A DNA stretch of 64,000 bases, taken from Paragonimus westermani (Eukaryota; Platyhelminthes; Trematoda; Plagiorchiida; Troglotrematidae). The notes beneath the pieces are model-generated. The model was not told where the DNA came from and ran no database searches. It worked only from the letters and a program-made list of their open reading frames with translations. Of this stretch, positions 52,526 to 64,000 are shown in pieces. Each line of letters starts with the position of its first letter. Within the stretch, counting starts at the first letter, position 1. The translations under genes and the position numbers were made by a program. Location of the stretch: positions 1-64,000 of the forward strand of contig QNGE01003649.1 in NCBI GenBank assembly GCA_008508345.1, written 5' to 3'.

Positions 52526-54572
52526 ACGCATCAACACACGGGTAGCGATTATCGCGTCGACCATATGCCCGGACGCCAACAAGTGCCAGTTTGAGCTGTT
52601 TGGTGGGATCGCGTCGGGTCACGTCACACACAAATCCTCGATATATTTGGACACGTGTTCCTTCATCCTAAGACGCAATGATCGGTCAGTTTTGCTGATA
52701 TAAACTTCATTGGAGCTGGAGATGAACTGATAAATACCGTGTGTATTGCACAACTATGGTATCCATGTCTTACTTTGAGGAATTGTGACTGAATTCATGA
52801 GACGGAATAAACGTAGTGTGGCTGCGTTATTCATCCGTTGGATGATCTCCGTCAGTCGTTGAGTTAAAAGCGACATTACTATCTCCGAATGGACGTTTTT
52901 TATGGTTTTACCAAATTCAGCTTGCTGTGAATGTTAATAGAATCCTGTGGATATCTGTTGAAGATCAAGGTCTCAGGAATGAATTTCAATTCTATATCTA
53001 GCGTGTCACCCGTAGATATAGTTCGCGCTCTGTGAAACAAACAACGAACCAGCCAGCGTTTTATTTTATGGATGAGAAGCAGTAGAAACTCAGATATTAT
53101 CCTCCCTTGATGAGCTCGCGATATACTGACCGAAACATTGGACCATCCTTCCATCGCTTAACGTTGATATAAAGCAAGGTGAGTGTCGTCTTTTCAAACT
53201 CAGATGATAAAGTTCGATTTCGTTGAATAAATCCACTAGTTTTCCTACATCCTTTTTGTCTTAAGCGAATACTATTATATCAGCAACATATCGAGGATAA
53301 GTCGGGATGTGATGAGATGCAACTCATTCATAGACATAAATAGTTCAGCCAAAACCGGTCCCAGAAGGCTACTGATCGTTACCCCGTCTATTTGTTCGAA
53401 TCTCATGTTTTGAATATAAAATTTGAAGGCTTCAAGATATTAGCTGAAACATACAGTTTTATGTTATGAGCCAGTGCAAAATCACAGATAATTTCGATCG
53501 TCCCTCTTAATGGCAAGTTTGTGAACAGTTAGTTTGCATCAAGGGAGAGTTAGCTAGAATGTCATTTATCTAGACCATGTCATTCAGACAGAATTCTCTT
53601 GCGAGTGCGTGAACTGGCTGTAAAACTTTCGTTAACCACTTGGCTAGTTTATGATAAGGCGAACCCGCCATCGCAAGAATCAGCCTCAAGGGCCTTGTCG
53701 GTTTACGAATAGTTGGTAAACTGTATAAATGCGTAGTCGCACTGCCTACAGGCTTCATATACTTGCACTCCCTTTCGGTTACGCACCCTTATAAAGTTAA
53801 ACTCTGCAATTCACAGCAACTGTTGCTAGGTTGGCTGTCTGGTACAAACTCTGTGTTATCCGGAAGGATGAGATTTATTTTACCCAACTATTTCTGCTTG
53901 TCCATCACAACAATTCCGTACTCTTTGTCGGGTTTTAAAGCAACTGTACCTTTTTAATTTGCGAGTTCTTTGGGAGCTTTATAGTGCTCACTCGAGAACA
54001 GACATTTATGTTAAATGGAAGCATTCAAAATATGACTTTACAAACCCGCCACTGCAGTCTGAAACCAACTATGTTTTTCCCCTCTCTCCTAATTTCTCAC
54101 ATCAGTTTTCGAATTGCGCCTGCGAGGTGTCAATAATTCCATACGGGCATTCGAATTGAATCCCATGAGAAAATACTTCCAACTGGAGGCGCAAGACAGA
54201 TCGCGAAGCGTGATTCACAAGCGATTTTTGTAGATCGGGGGCAAATGTACCATTCGATATGATAGAGGACAAGTACCTGTGTAGATATACCGTGTTGGAT
54301 TCCGAAGTAGGTTTGACAGTTTGACTACAGAAATTTGAGATGTTTTTGCTCTAAAACAATCGACGCGGTGTCTAACAGTTGAAAATCCTTGGGTTTAGTT
54401 TTCAACACTTTCGCCAATTTATCATTAATGGAATCGATATTCGACTGATCAACGCGTCTGAGATTGAACAAGGACACTTAACCATTATCTGCATGAAGCA
54501 AGTACCAGAGGGTTTTATTACAAATACTTGCAGGAGACTGACCCTATAGGCGACGCGATAAACACTTCCCGA
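52526..54572 (-). pseudogene. Penelope-like element RT plus GIY-YIG endonuclease, decayed
   Basis: Reading on the minus strand from about 54500, pieces in several frames line up with a PLE protein. DKEYGIVVMDKQKYLGKINL (about 53945-53885) precedes the RT. The fingers and palm follow with HLYSLPTIRKPTRPLRLILA near 53730-53670 and EQIDGVTISSLLGPVLAEL near 53400-53340. The RT catalytic box reads RYVADIIVF, with YVAD at 53290-53279. Next come DKKDVGKLVDLFNEI, then LVRCLFHRARTISTGDTLDI near 53050-52990. The GIY-YIG part is EVYISKTDRSLRLRMKEHV at about 52710-52655. Many stops and frameshifts make it a pseudogene. In the catalytic box the first Asp of the usual YVDD is Ala, and in the endonuclease YIG has become YIS. 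Length between the flanks (about 2.05 kb) is close to a full PLE coding region. Confidence 0.85.
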
Positions 54573-54831
54573 CATCACAAGCCTGCCATTCCCAAATCAC
54601 TCGAGGCACTGCTTGTCAGGTGTGACAAACCAGTCTTCTGTCCGCAAAAGCTGCTGATCTTGAAACTTCGTCTACGGTGGTTCTGACCAGTGACAGACTA
54701 GTGTACAGAGTGACCTGATTTATGAGCTCAGTTCGTTTGAATACTTTTGACGTTCACTGTTGTCAGGTGTAGCACCTCAAGAGAACATACGAAATGGTAT
54801 GGCTATCGTGCAAAATTGGTCTTGTATTTCG
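54573..54831 (-). repeat. Right inverted flank of the PLE at 52526-54572
   Basis: This 259-bp stretch is the reverse complement of about 52265-52525, directly bordering the element on both inner sides. Similarity ends near 54831. Terminal inverted copies are the same architecture as in the two other PLEs of the window, though the sequence is from a different family. Confidence 0.9.
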
Positions 54832-57800
54832 CTAATCAAACTCGATTTCACCCATCTGACCGCACTGCTAATCAGGGTGTTTTTTGCCAGTTTCACTCTC
54901 CCATACCATCACACAAGCTAGAGCACGTGCTGAGAACGAAGCGAAGCAGACAACGGACTGACAAACGAAGCAACTATTGGGGGGGGGCAAGTTTAACATT
55001 TCACCAGCGCAATTCTGGGCCACGGGGCGCAAGCGCAAGAATCAGTAGGAGACTTGTGGTTCATTAGACGATCTTCACTTAATTTGCTCGAGCTGTCCCG
55101 TAACATCGCACAAATGCCTATTCATACAACTCTTGCGGGATATATCTTATGTCTTGAAATAGACTGCACACATAGGAGGTTGAACGTTTAGGAAGAAAAC
55201 ATATCTGAGAGTGATGTGTAGTGTACACTTCAAACATTGCACTCAGCGTCCTTCATTTGAGGTCCACCATTTTAATGTATACAAGTCTGTGTATTGCCGC
55301 ACTCAATTTTTCCATGTTCATAGAATTTGCTAGAAACTCCAAATATGCGAACGTAGGACTTGGACTTCTAAATAAGCAGTTCTGGATTAAAAACATTTCA
55401 TATTCTGACGCAGTTTCTGTCTATAGAGTTACGAACTATGTCGGAATATGACGTCCACCCAAGCAGCAAGTACTTAAATAGTCGCGGAAAGTGAGAACTT
55501 TAATTTAGCGTGAGTAGGTACCAGTTCTTTAAAAATTTGTGTTTATTTACCGGAAAAGAAGTCTACGTCTTTCGTTTCGTGAGAAAAAAATATACCTGAG
55601 AATGGGATGATTCTGCAGCTGTGGCATAAAAGTTATAAAAATTACACGAACGATCGATTTTCTCGGAGGCATGGTGAATGGTTTGATTTTGTAAATTTAT
55701 CGTTGACCTGTTCACTGGCTTTGTATTAGAAATGAACTTTTCGAGCTAAAACTACACCGCAATATGTGCAATGCAGACATGACGGAATTTAGAAGAAAAG
55801 TGCATACAACTATTCACGATAGGTAGCAGTAGAATGGGCTTCCGTAAAACTGGGCAGTCGGTAAGTTGCACAACGCTCCACCCACATTAACAAAGGATGA
55901 GTGAGCTGACAACAAAATTTCGGTTTCAATCATATAAGACCAAAGAGAAAAAGGTTTTTGTTGAACCGTGAAAGTTTGAATAACGACAAACTTGAATGCT
56001 CAACTGTGCGGCGAAGTACAGAATTCCAGTTGCATTGAACGCAGTTCGTTCTGTTCATCTTGAAAATACCTTACCCAGCTTTTTAGTCCAGTTTCCCGAT
56101 ACATCTACTTATTTTCTTAAAGCAAACTTCATTTGGAGCAAAACCGGACAAGCACCTGCAAGATATTCAGAACTAACCCGTATGGCTTTCTAACACTTCA
56201 CTACGAAAATACATCGCCGTTGAATCCGTTGGTCGAAAATTTTGCACTCAAAGTAAAATTGACCAGTTATGACTTTTATTCTAGTTTTCAAGTTTGTGGG
56301 GAAACGAGCCCGGGGTAAATATGGGCAGACTGCTCCCCTGACACAACATGAGGCGGCATACTGGTATGATATAATGCACACGGTGTTGCTGATACGTTCC
56401 AGTATGAAGTAACCGAAGGTAGTTCGTAAGCCAATTTATCATTCATTCGTGGTAAACTTGTGGTTCTAGTCAACATACTTGTTTTCCACTGCATATGGTC
56501 TAAACTGCTCGCGCAAGGGTGTTGTTGTGCTTCAACTTTCATTCTATTTCGATTGTCGATTCAATCACCATCCACTGTTGTACGCGACATGTAACAAATA
56601 CTAATTAAACATTCGATGAGACAGTACTTTTATCCTGGTACTTACCAAATGTTTAACGTTTTGTGTAAGTGAAAGCTGAAGGACAGTTATAGGTATTCGG
56701 GCAAATCTAGGAGCGTGCTTCACTGGAAATCGCGATTCAAAGCATACACAGTCGGGTGTTTAATAAAACCGGAAATGTACTCCGTTTCCTTGATGTCTCA
56801 TTAAATCTTTATGATAAAGGTGGTCACCTTAACGAGAAACATAAATTTTATCCTTAAGATAAGTGTTAACAATCATGAATTTGAGGAATATTGAAAATTG
56901 ATTCATTTACAACATACCTCCACTAGTTCAACAAGATTTACCAGCAAAATCTGCCTACATAAAAAATCGATTTTTTGCTTTGTGTTTTTTGTCAGTTTGT
57001 ACGATCCATCTACCGGACCACTTGAAACACTAATGATCACAAGAGTGCAATGACCTGATCCTAGAATTCTTCGTACTTGGATACATTTGGGATGATATTG
57101 TTGGTAAAACCAAGTAATTAATCGATTGCAAGCGTGTAATTCACACGCTGGCTGAAAAAATGTTATCATAAACAGTTTGTGTATTTGCTAACTTTGCATG
57201 AACGGAGGTAAACATCTTGGAAATGACAGAACGACTGGTTGTAGAAAAAGCTATCGCAAATATTAGATTAGCGTGTTTGTAGAAGGTTATGATATCACGT
57301 TAATGTAAAGATGAGTTATTTTCAGCTTATTGAGAATACGATGGGGGAAATCACGGCCTACAAATGCACAACTATTTCGGATGGGCTGACAGTAAATAGT
57401 AATACTCTGTTATAGGCTTTTTTGATTACACAATTCAAGGACCTTTGTGACCTTAACTAAGTACACTTAATTTCTTATTCTGACAGACGTGCGTACCACA
57501 ATAAAGTACCAGTGAAGTATAGATGAATATCTGAGGGTTTGGTGAGTATTCATGCGTACGTGAAGATTATCTCTGTTGACCGGAAAATCACTGATGTTAA
57601 ACTTTGCACCAGTATATAACCAGCTGTAGGAAACAGCCGACTGTGAAATTTTGGTTAATAAATTACTTTTCCAGGATAAATGCGCTTTGTTTGTGAACTT
57701 TTTATGTACGTAGTGTTTCTCCGCTAACTAGAAACAGTTAACTGAGTGGTAGAAACACAAGCGTTGAGTAATTCTGTCCACTGAACCATCAGTATGAGGC

Positions 57801-58641
57801 TACTTGAAAGAAGGCTTGTGGGTGCTTCTGGTAAATGCTACAGTGGAGAAGTGTGTCTGAAATTTAGTTGGTCAGACTTGTCTGTGTTTCAGAACAGTCT
57901 GATAAAAAAACCAACTAACTGCAATGTTCTTTTGTTTGTTTCTATTCTCAAAGTAGTTCTAGAATTCCGTATTTGGACTATATTGGTCACGTTAATCCAT
58001 TGTTTGTATAGTATCATGATTATAACACGCGTGTTTGTTTGCATTCTTGATAAGGAATACAGTCGATAATTTACACTAACGGTACGTAGCCAACGGAATA
58101 TATTCAGCTGACTACAGTGTCAATACTCCGTGATTCAGTTACGGTTATTTGATCGCTGGCGGGAACAGTTAGTGTAGGCACATATAGGTGACGGTCTACT
58201 GACTATCGGTTTTTCTTAACAAATAAGAAGGTTACATTTGTCCCCGCAGGCTTATGTGCCTAACTGTTTGTTATGCGACAGACTGCACAAACAACATCTT
58301 AATGCAACGAAAAGGGCACTATATTTTTCTGAGTAAATAACTAGATCGAACATATCGATAATGGCCGCCGAGATGGCTCTTCCACGAAGTTCTCCAAAGA
58401 CACAAATATTGTCTAGTACTGGAAATCATGCCGTTAATTCCATTTAATAACAGACGATGCACGTGATTATTTACTGCAAACTTTTCTAAAGTTTAATTTG
58501 TTTCTTTTAAATCAATTAATTAACAAACATGAAAAGTGTGACTCTCCTCTGAGCGGTGTAAAATTAATACGCAGCTTTTAATTATAATTTTTGAGATGAG
58601 ACTACGCACTGATGAATAGCTGTAACAGAAGCGAAACTCTT
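54832..58641. other. Region without a supported gene
   Basis: It is AT-rich except for a short G-run (54979-54987) and a small G+C-richer patch just after the PLE flank. Open frames are all under 95 codons and unrecognised. Confidence 0.5.
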
Positions 58642-59284
58642 CGCGTTTCTGCGAAAAACAGCATTGCTCCGTGAATGGCATTAAGTCCTAAATGCACGAA
58701 ATATTGAATTGTGAGTGCTTAACAGCTTTCAAAGCTTATTGGCATCTGTGGTAAATGGAACTTGAAATTGCAGAAAGGTTGAAAATAACAGTCCCTCTGG
58801 GTTCGTGATTGACGGACCGGAAAAAGTTTCCAGTTACCAAAATACTATCAACCCAAAGAACCATGAGAGTTCTCAAATGAAGGTTAGTGAGTGGAGGGAG
58901 TATATGAAATGCTGGCTTGCCTGAACGACTGCCCGCAAACTGTTCCATATGCGCATCTGAACNCGCGTTTCTGCGAAAAACAGCATTGCTCCGTGAATGG
59001 CATTAAGTCCTAAATGCACGAAATATTGAATTGTGAGTGCTTAACAGCTTTCAAAGCTTATTGGCATCTGTGGTAAATGGAACTTGAAATTGCAGAAAGG
59101 TTGAAAATAACAGTCCCTCTGGGTTCGTGATTGACGGACCGGAAAAAGTTTCCAGTTACCAAAATACTATCAACCCAAAGAACCATGAGAGTTCTCAAAT
59201 GAAGGTTAGTGAGTGGAGGGAGTATATGAAATGCTGGCTTGCCTGAACGACTGCCCGCAAACTGTTCCATATGCGCATCTGAAC
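58642..59284. repeat. 321-bp direct duplication with a single N between copies
   Basis: Copy 1 is 58642-58962, N is at 58963, and copy 2 is 58964-59284. The copies look identical on reading. As at 52142, the duplication begins and ends exactly at the N, which points to two overlapping contig ends placed side by side. The apparent minus-strand open frames (70 and 93 codons) in the two copies are the same sequence counted twice. Confidence 0.95.
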
Positions 59285-60230
59285 ATGCAGTTAAGATATA
59301 ATGGTAGAGTGAAATAAAAGTTACCCTGAACTTGAACATGTGAAAAATCCGATTGCCAGGATATGCAAAACCTTCGTTTGATCTGCTAAATATGTTTGCT
59401 CACAGTACATTCGCGAACTTCATTGGTAACGTGTTTTAAATCGGGCACTAGGTCGAAGTGAGACTGAGCTCTGACGCGGAGTGACTGTTTGCGCAAGTCG
59501 ATGACTTATTGGACCATTATGGACTGCGTGACGAGTATGCTGACAGAGTCACTCATTCCAGATAGAGCAATGGGTAGAGGACTGATAAAACAGAACTTCC
59601 TGGTACTTCGTGTTAATGGTTGGAAGAGGCTTGTCAATTTTTCGGAAAAGGTGCCGGTTGCGTTACATTGCCAAACACTCGCTGTCTTACGGTGCAGCCT
59701 TTTGAGCCGAAGATCTCGGTTGCTAATCCTGATCTTTCGATTCTCTAAGCTTGAACGTCCTGACCGTACCGCAGCTCACAAACAACCACGATTATTCACA
59801 ACATCAGTTATTCCTCACTACATCGTCCGTTCTTCAATGCAAACCGAGCCGTCCTAGCCGATGCACATAGGAAAATGGATAGACTGGAAAGCGCTACTGT
59901 TTCCATCTCCCCCATTCTTCTGTCGAACTTAGCTGTCAGCCCCCTCCCAACCGCCAGTTCTGCTAATCACTCTGCAGGTCCCAGAATAAATTTCTCTAAT
60001 CACGGTTATGCTGTGCCAATAATTCTTTCTTCTTACGGATGGCGGGGCCTCATTCAGGACTGCGGTTCTTATTGGAGCACATACATGGATTCAGATCGTC
60101 GGTTGGTACGATACCGTTTTATTCTAATTTTAGCTAAGCAACGACCCTACCAACAGTAACGGCTGGCTATGTCATCGTTAACGAATAAGTACTGGGTCAG
60201 GTTAGAACATGGACTTATCAGTTTCTACTT
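59285..60230. other. Region upstream of the LINE relic, content unclear
   Basis: Plus-strand open frames of 122 codons (59489-59857) and 94 codons (59875-60159) occur in the right direction to be the 5' part of the LINE. I could not recognise endonuclease motifs in them. It may be degraded LINE 5' sequence or unrelated DNA. Confidence 0.35.
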
Positions 60231-61965
60231 CAAAGATCTCCATGGCTGCTGAACCAAAATATCCCAGGCCATTCGGGAAGCACGTACTCTAGCATGCGGC
60301 ACGGTTGTGTGCGGGTTAAGTGAACATTACATCTTAGGGAACCCTCTCAGCTTGTTGCATGCCAGACGGAACATTACCGCTGGCAATTTATATAACAGTT
60401 TAAAGGTGGACTTCTATAGAAAGTCGAAGTGTAACCTCATCGCCGATCGTGAGGTCTGTTTGATAGGGAAATTTAAGCAAGTGGAAACCATTTTTACTTC
60501 AGGGAACTTCAAGCTTATCTGTGCCACTGAGTGAAAGCCACAGTCTCTCAGTGAAGCTATCAGCGAGACAGATGGCACACTCTTCTAAAATAAGTCTGGA
60601 AGGTTAGAACGCTGGACGGAGCATTCTGAGGTCAATTTAACAGGTTTCTTGCTTCTGCTATGTTGCTGTCGCAAACTTGCAGTAGATTTATAGCTTCTCA
60701 CTACGACTCATGTTCTTAGTTGCATTTCGGCTCTCAAACGTTATAAGGCTGCTGGTCCAGATGATCTCTTGCCGCCACCTTAAAAATGGTGAGGCGGCCT
60801 TACCAGAAGCCTTTTATCAGTTATCACAGATTGTGTGGTCGACAGGGTCAATCTCTCCTTGATGAATTCACTCAGCATTAGTTCACTTATTCAAGAACGG
60901 AGTCCGGGATTCTTGCTAAAACCATAATGAAATTAGCTTGACCCCAGTCCTTACTATGACTCTGTTATCTACTAAAATTGGTCAAATCAATGCTGCTCAG
61001 AGGGTAAACGTTGGAGAAGAACCGCAGTGTTTCATCGTGGTCTAGACTGTAGGGTGGAACTTTTGCTCTCCGTCAAATTCTGGGGCAGCGCGATGTATAC
61101 TGCCAGCCAACAATCGCCGTACTTGTCGACCATAGTGGTGAATTCGATTCGATGAGTCGATTCACGTATTTAGGTTAACCGGAACGCAGGGCTATACCGA
61201 AGAAGTATGTGAAAATATTCTCAATGCTTTATTCTCGTAATTCAGCACCGGTTGAGGGTTACTGTGAACTGTCTAACAGTTCCAGCAGTGGGAACGGCGT
61301 ACTTGCAGGCTTTCCGCTTCCACCATTTTTGTCTTGGTTTTTTATAGATGAAATAATGAAGGAGTATTGAAACTTACTCCTGTCCTATCCTTAATTTATT
61401 TATCAATCCCCGGCAGCCACAGGATGGTGGCGTGGTCTCCAACCTGGTGAAAGACAGTCTGATTTTTATATTACTGCAGTGTGACACCTTCCAGGCAGCA
61501 CAAATAATGTTAGACGCTGTTTCGCTAACGGCTTTTGAGTGCTCTTTGCAACCCCGATTACATTGATTCTGCAAGATTGCTGTGATCACGTGGATTTAAT
61601 GTTAGGTGATGACGTTGTGGAGGTTTCTGATCAGTTCGTGTAACTGGGAGGCTGTGGCGGAAAAAGTGTAGAGATTGACAAGGTCAACAAGCGGGTATTT
61701 GGTAGTGACTGCCAAACGAATTCTTTCGCCCAAACTTTACCTTTACATAGACTTAGATTATCACACCACGTTCTAAGATCAGCTGGTCGTGTGCACCCTG
61801 AGCACCGTTTGTCGACACTGCTACCTACTGGAGGTGAACAACTGGAGGTGAACCTCGTGCGCGGAAATGCAATTGTTCACCCAGAGGCTGTCCACCGTAG
61901 ATCGGGTTCGCCTTCCTGGCTGGGGAGTTTGTGACTCATACAATTTTTGACTGAAGACTTTGAAT
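60231..61965 (+). pseudogene. Non-LTR retrotransposon (LINE) reverse transcriptase relic
   Basis: Plus-strand pieces in shifting frames follow the order of a trematode-type endonuclease-RT protein. ARRNITAGNLYNSLKVDF and FYRKSKCNLIADREVCLIG (60364-60465) form the pre-RT region. YKAAGPDDLLPP near 60742-60780 is the RT entry motif. ALRQILGQRDVYCQPTIAVL continues to VDHSGEFDSM near 61063-61155, which is palm motif A with its catalytic Asp retained. The C-terminal part reads RLRLSHHVLRSAGRVHPEHR near 61750-61810, and RLPGWGVCDSYNF at about 61909-61947 is the usual tail motif. Stops and frameshifts are many, and the YADD box was not found. The clade (RTE- or CR1-like) is not settled from these fragments. 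Confidence 0.8.
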
Positions 61966-64000
61966 GATTTGACTGTTAGTTAGAGTTAGTGGCGTGACAG
62001 TTTTTGTTATTTAGCCAATTTTTCTATGAAGTGAACGTAATTGCTGACATGGGAGGGTGAGGTGGAAGCCGTAAATAAGCTGTCTTGCTGATGACGCCCT
62101 ACTTGCTTTCACAGCTGCTGTTATCTGTCTGCAATTTATCCGCGTCTCGATATTGAACTTTTGAGTAAAGACGTAGTTATTTTTAGTATTTAAGTATCTT
62201 CCCTTTTCTTATTTTTCTGCTCTTATTGTCTACAGATCTGGACCTTTTCTTCTCAGTTGTGTGGCAGCCAATGATTATTGAGAACCACCGATACGTTGCT
62301 GTCTAACATTATGATAATGATTGGATTAAGTTGAATAAGGTTAATTATGGTAGTCATGAAGGTACTGTTTGCGTCAGTCCATTTTTTTGCGGCCGAGTTT
62401 TCCTAATTTTTCAAACTACTTTCGTAGTCTTAAGTACTTTTGGAACAGTGGACAACATCTGTTAATGTTTTTGGTCATGTCAAGCCAAGCCAAATTAATG
62501 GCAGCTTCCTGCGCCCGGTTTCGGCGGACTTGGAGGTAGGTTCAACATATTGTTTACCAGGCACGGAAAAGGTGGAAAAGTGTCAGGTGTGAACGTCCGT
62601 ATTCAGCCTGTTCTGTATGCTGAGAGACCTACCTGTGAATCCTTAACTGCTGTAAGTGCAACTTCGAGTATTTTTCACAACTGACCATTTTACTTTCGGT
62701 CACTTCGTCTGTGGAATTCCGCATTTTCAAGTTACTCATATGAAAACAAAGATGGCTGAAATGAAGTGATACTGTAATTCATATTTCTGATTGTTATGTT
62801 CGAAATTCTTTACATTCAGTTCAGTGATCATTAAATTTGAATACTCTGGGAAATAAATAAAAATACAGAATTACTACGTCAATAAGTGACCCGAAAATAG
62901 TTTTTTAGGTACCGGCGTTGACAAACTTGAATTTTGACCTATGTTAGTTTTCAATGAACTCTGTTAAAACAGATTTCCTACTTCCCTGGAGATTGACGAT
63001 CTGGTCGTGTAAAACACTCGCCTATGTCCATGAATAATGTGGAAGCAACTTGTACCCAGTTAGATGTGGATGATATTTTGCTGGCTATGGGTTACACACA
63101 AACAGCGCGTTTTGGTGCAAATGACTAGTATGCTACTCCTCAGAATAACAAATCTTGTTAATAAAACAAAGCGCTTTTTTGGTGGAAGTCTTAAATGGAG
63201 TTAACTGCAGCAAAATGAGTGAGGCAAAGCTAATTTGTAAAAACGGTTGAATTAAATGCACGCTTATGACTGTTGATGGTTTCTCACCCAAACTTCCTGA
63301 AAGTGGGGTTTTTATTTCATACTGCAAAATACATTATTGATTATTGACTCAGGTTAGTTCAGAAATTTGTGGTAACCTCAATTCACTGATATTTACACTG
63401 ATACCTAAGATTTTGTCTCAGCTTACAGTAATAATTTGCAGTTAGTATTAACTAGCCCAGTAACCAGAAACGCCACCTAATCTGCCTGAAATTAGGTTCA
63501 CTGTTCGGCTGCGTAGCGAGCTGGATTGCCTTAGTCATATGTTACTGTAGTTCACGAAGGGATTCATGCGTTCTAGCGATCCTTGCTGCAAAGGGTGTAT
63601 AAAGCGAGTTGCGATTGTTCCCATCTGGCTATCAAGACATTTTCTTCCGTAATGGGATCGATCCGTATTTGGTTCGAGCATGTCCCCATTACAAGAAGCT
63701 TCTCTTGCCCAGTAACTTTTCCAAACTCGTAAACCGTTTGCTAGACAGAGATATTCCCTTTGGAGGGCCGGCTTGTTGAAAAAACCAGCTATACAGACAA
63801 GAAACCGAGGCAGAAAACACGAGTTAACTCGAACTTCCAGCTCACTGGAATGTGGACATCCGGAAGTACCTTATTGCACACGGCAGGCGATGGTTATTTA
63901 GTTCACTGACTAATCCTTGTAGAAGCGACCATTTCAATTAACAGTTAACATACTTGTTAATGACCATCAGCTGAATCAACAGTATAAATAAAACATTACA
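61966..64000. other. Region after the LINE relic, no gene seen
   Basis: The sequence is AT-rich, with the longest open frame 64 codons (63133-63327, minus). No repeat with a partner in the window was noticed. The exact 3' end of the LINE and any target-site duplication were not resolved. Confidence 0.5.

Noticed and set aside
52000..52530. A hammerhead ribozyme in the flanks of the PLE at 52143-54831
   Set aside because: There is a CTGAT-TTATGAG-like stretch, but it lacks the CTGATGA core and a following GAAA at suitable distance.
54747..55067. A 106-codon plus-strand open frame
   Set aside because: Its first third is the PLE inverted flank, read as the same peptide as the minus-strand frames at 51779-51967 and 52163-52351. 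It is repeat DNA running into unrelated sequence.
59489..59857. A host gene encoding a 122-residue protein
   Set aside because: It sits just upstream of a LINE relic in the same direction, with no recognisable domain or splice context; degraded LINE sequence or chance is more likely.

Overview
This window is eukaryotic: AT-rich, gene-poor DNA in which short conserved coding blocks are separated by kilobases of non-coding sequence and old retroelement debris. Penelope-like elements (PLEs), a decayed LINE of a type I associate with flukes, and tRNA-like short repeats suggest a flatworm, probably a trematode. That assignment is an inference from repeat character, not proof. No bacterial-style operons, rRNA genes, CRISPR arrays or convincing functional tRNAs were seen.

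The one clear host gene is on the minus strand. Five exons, in order 40584-40421, 32395-32222, 12458-12361, 6181-6032 and 2438-2220, have good splice signals and compatible phases. Together they give about 268 residues of a hyperpolarisation-activated, cyclic-nucleotide-gated (HCN/Ih) channel: S1-S2, S3, S4, S5 and the pore with S6. Introns are about 8.0, 19.8, 6.2 and 3.6 kb. The N-terminal exons (upstream, at higher coordinates) and the C-linker and cyclic-nucleotide-binding exons (downstream, at lower coordinates) were not found and probably lie outside the window. Two points stand out: Ser replaces the usual Cys before the IGYG filter, and the S4-S5 linker is about four residues short, as if a 12-nt microexon were missing from my model.

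The rest is mostly transposon remains. Four PLE fragments carry GIY-YIG endonuclease remnants. Two lie in the large HCN intron (24771-25753, minus; 26950-27200, plus). One lies just upstream of the S1 exon (41191-42253, plus), built as a near-perfect inverted repeat of about 390 bp around a GIY-YIG open frame. One is nearly complete but decayed (about 52143-54831, minus), with RT and GIY-YIG domains and inverted flanks. A LINE relic occupies about 60231-61965 (plus). tRNA-derived SINE-like copies are scattered through the window.

Three direct duplications affect how the assembly should be read. Two (51759-52525 and 58642-59284) have a single N exactly between the copies and look like unmerged contig overlaps. 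The third (47263-47584) is a 161-bp tandem duplication without an N.
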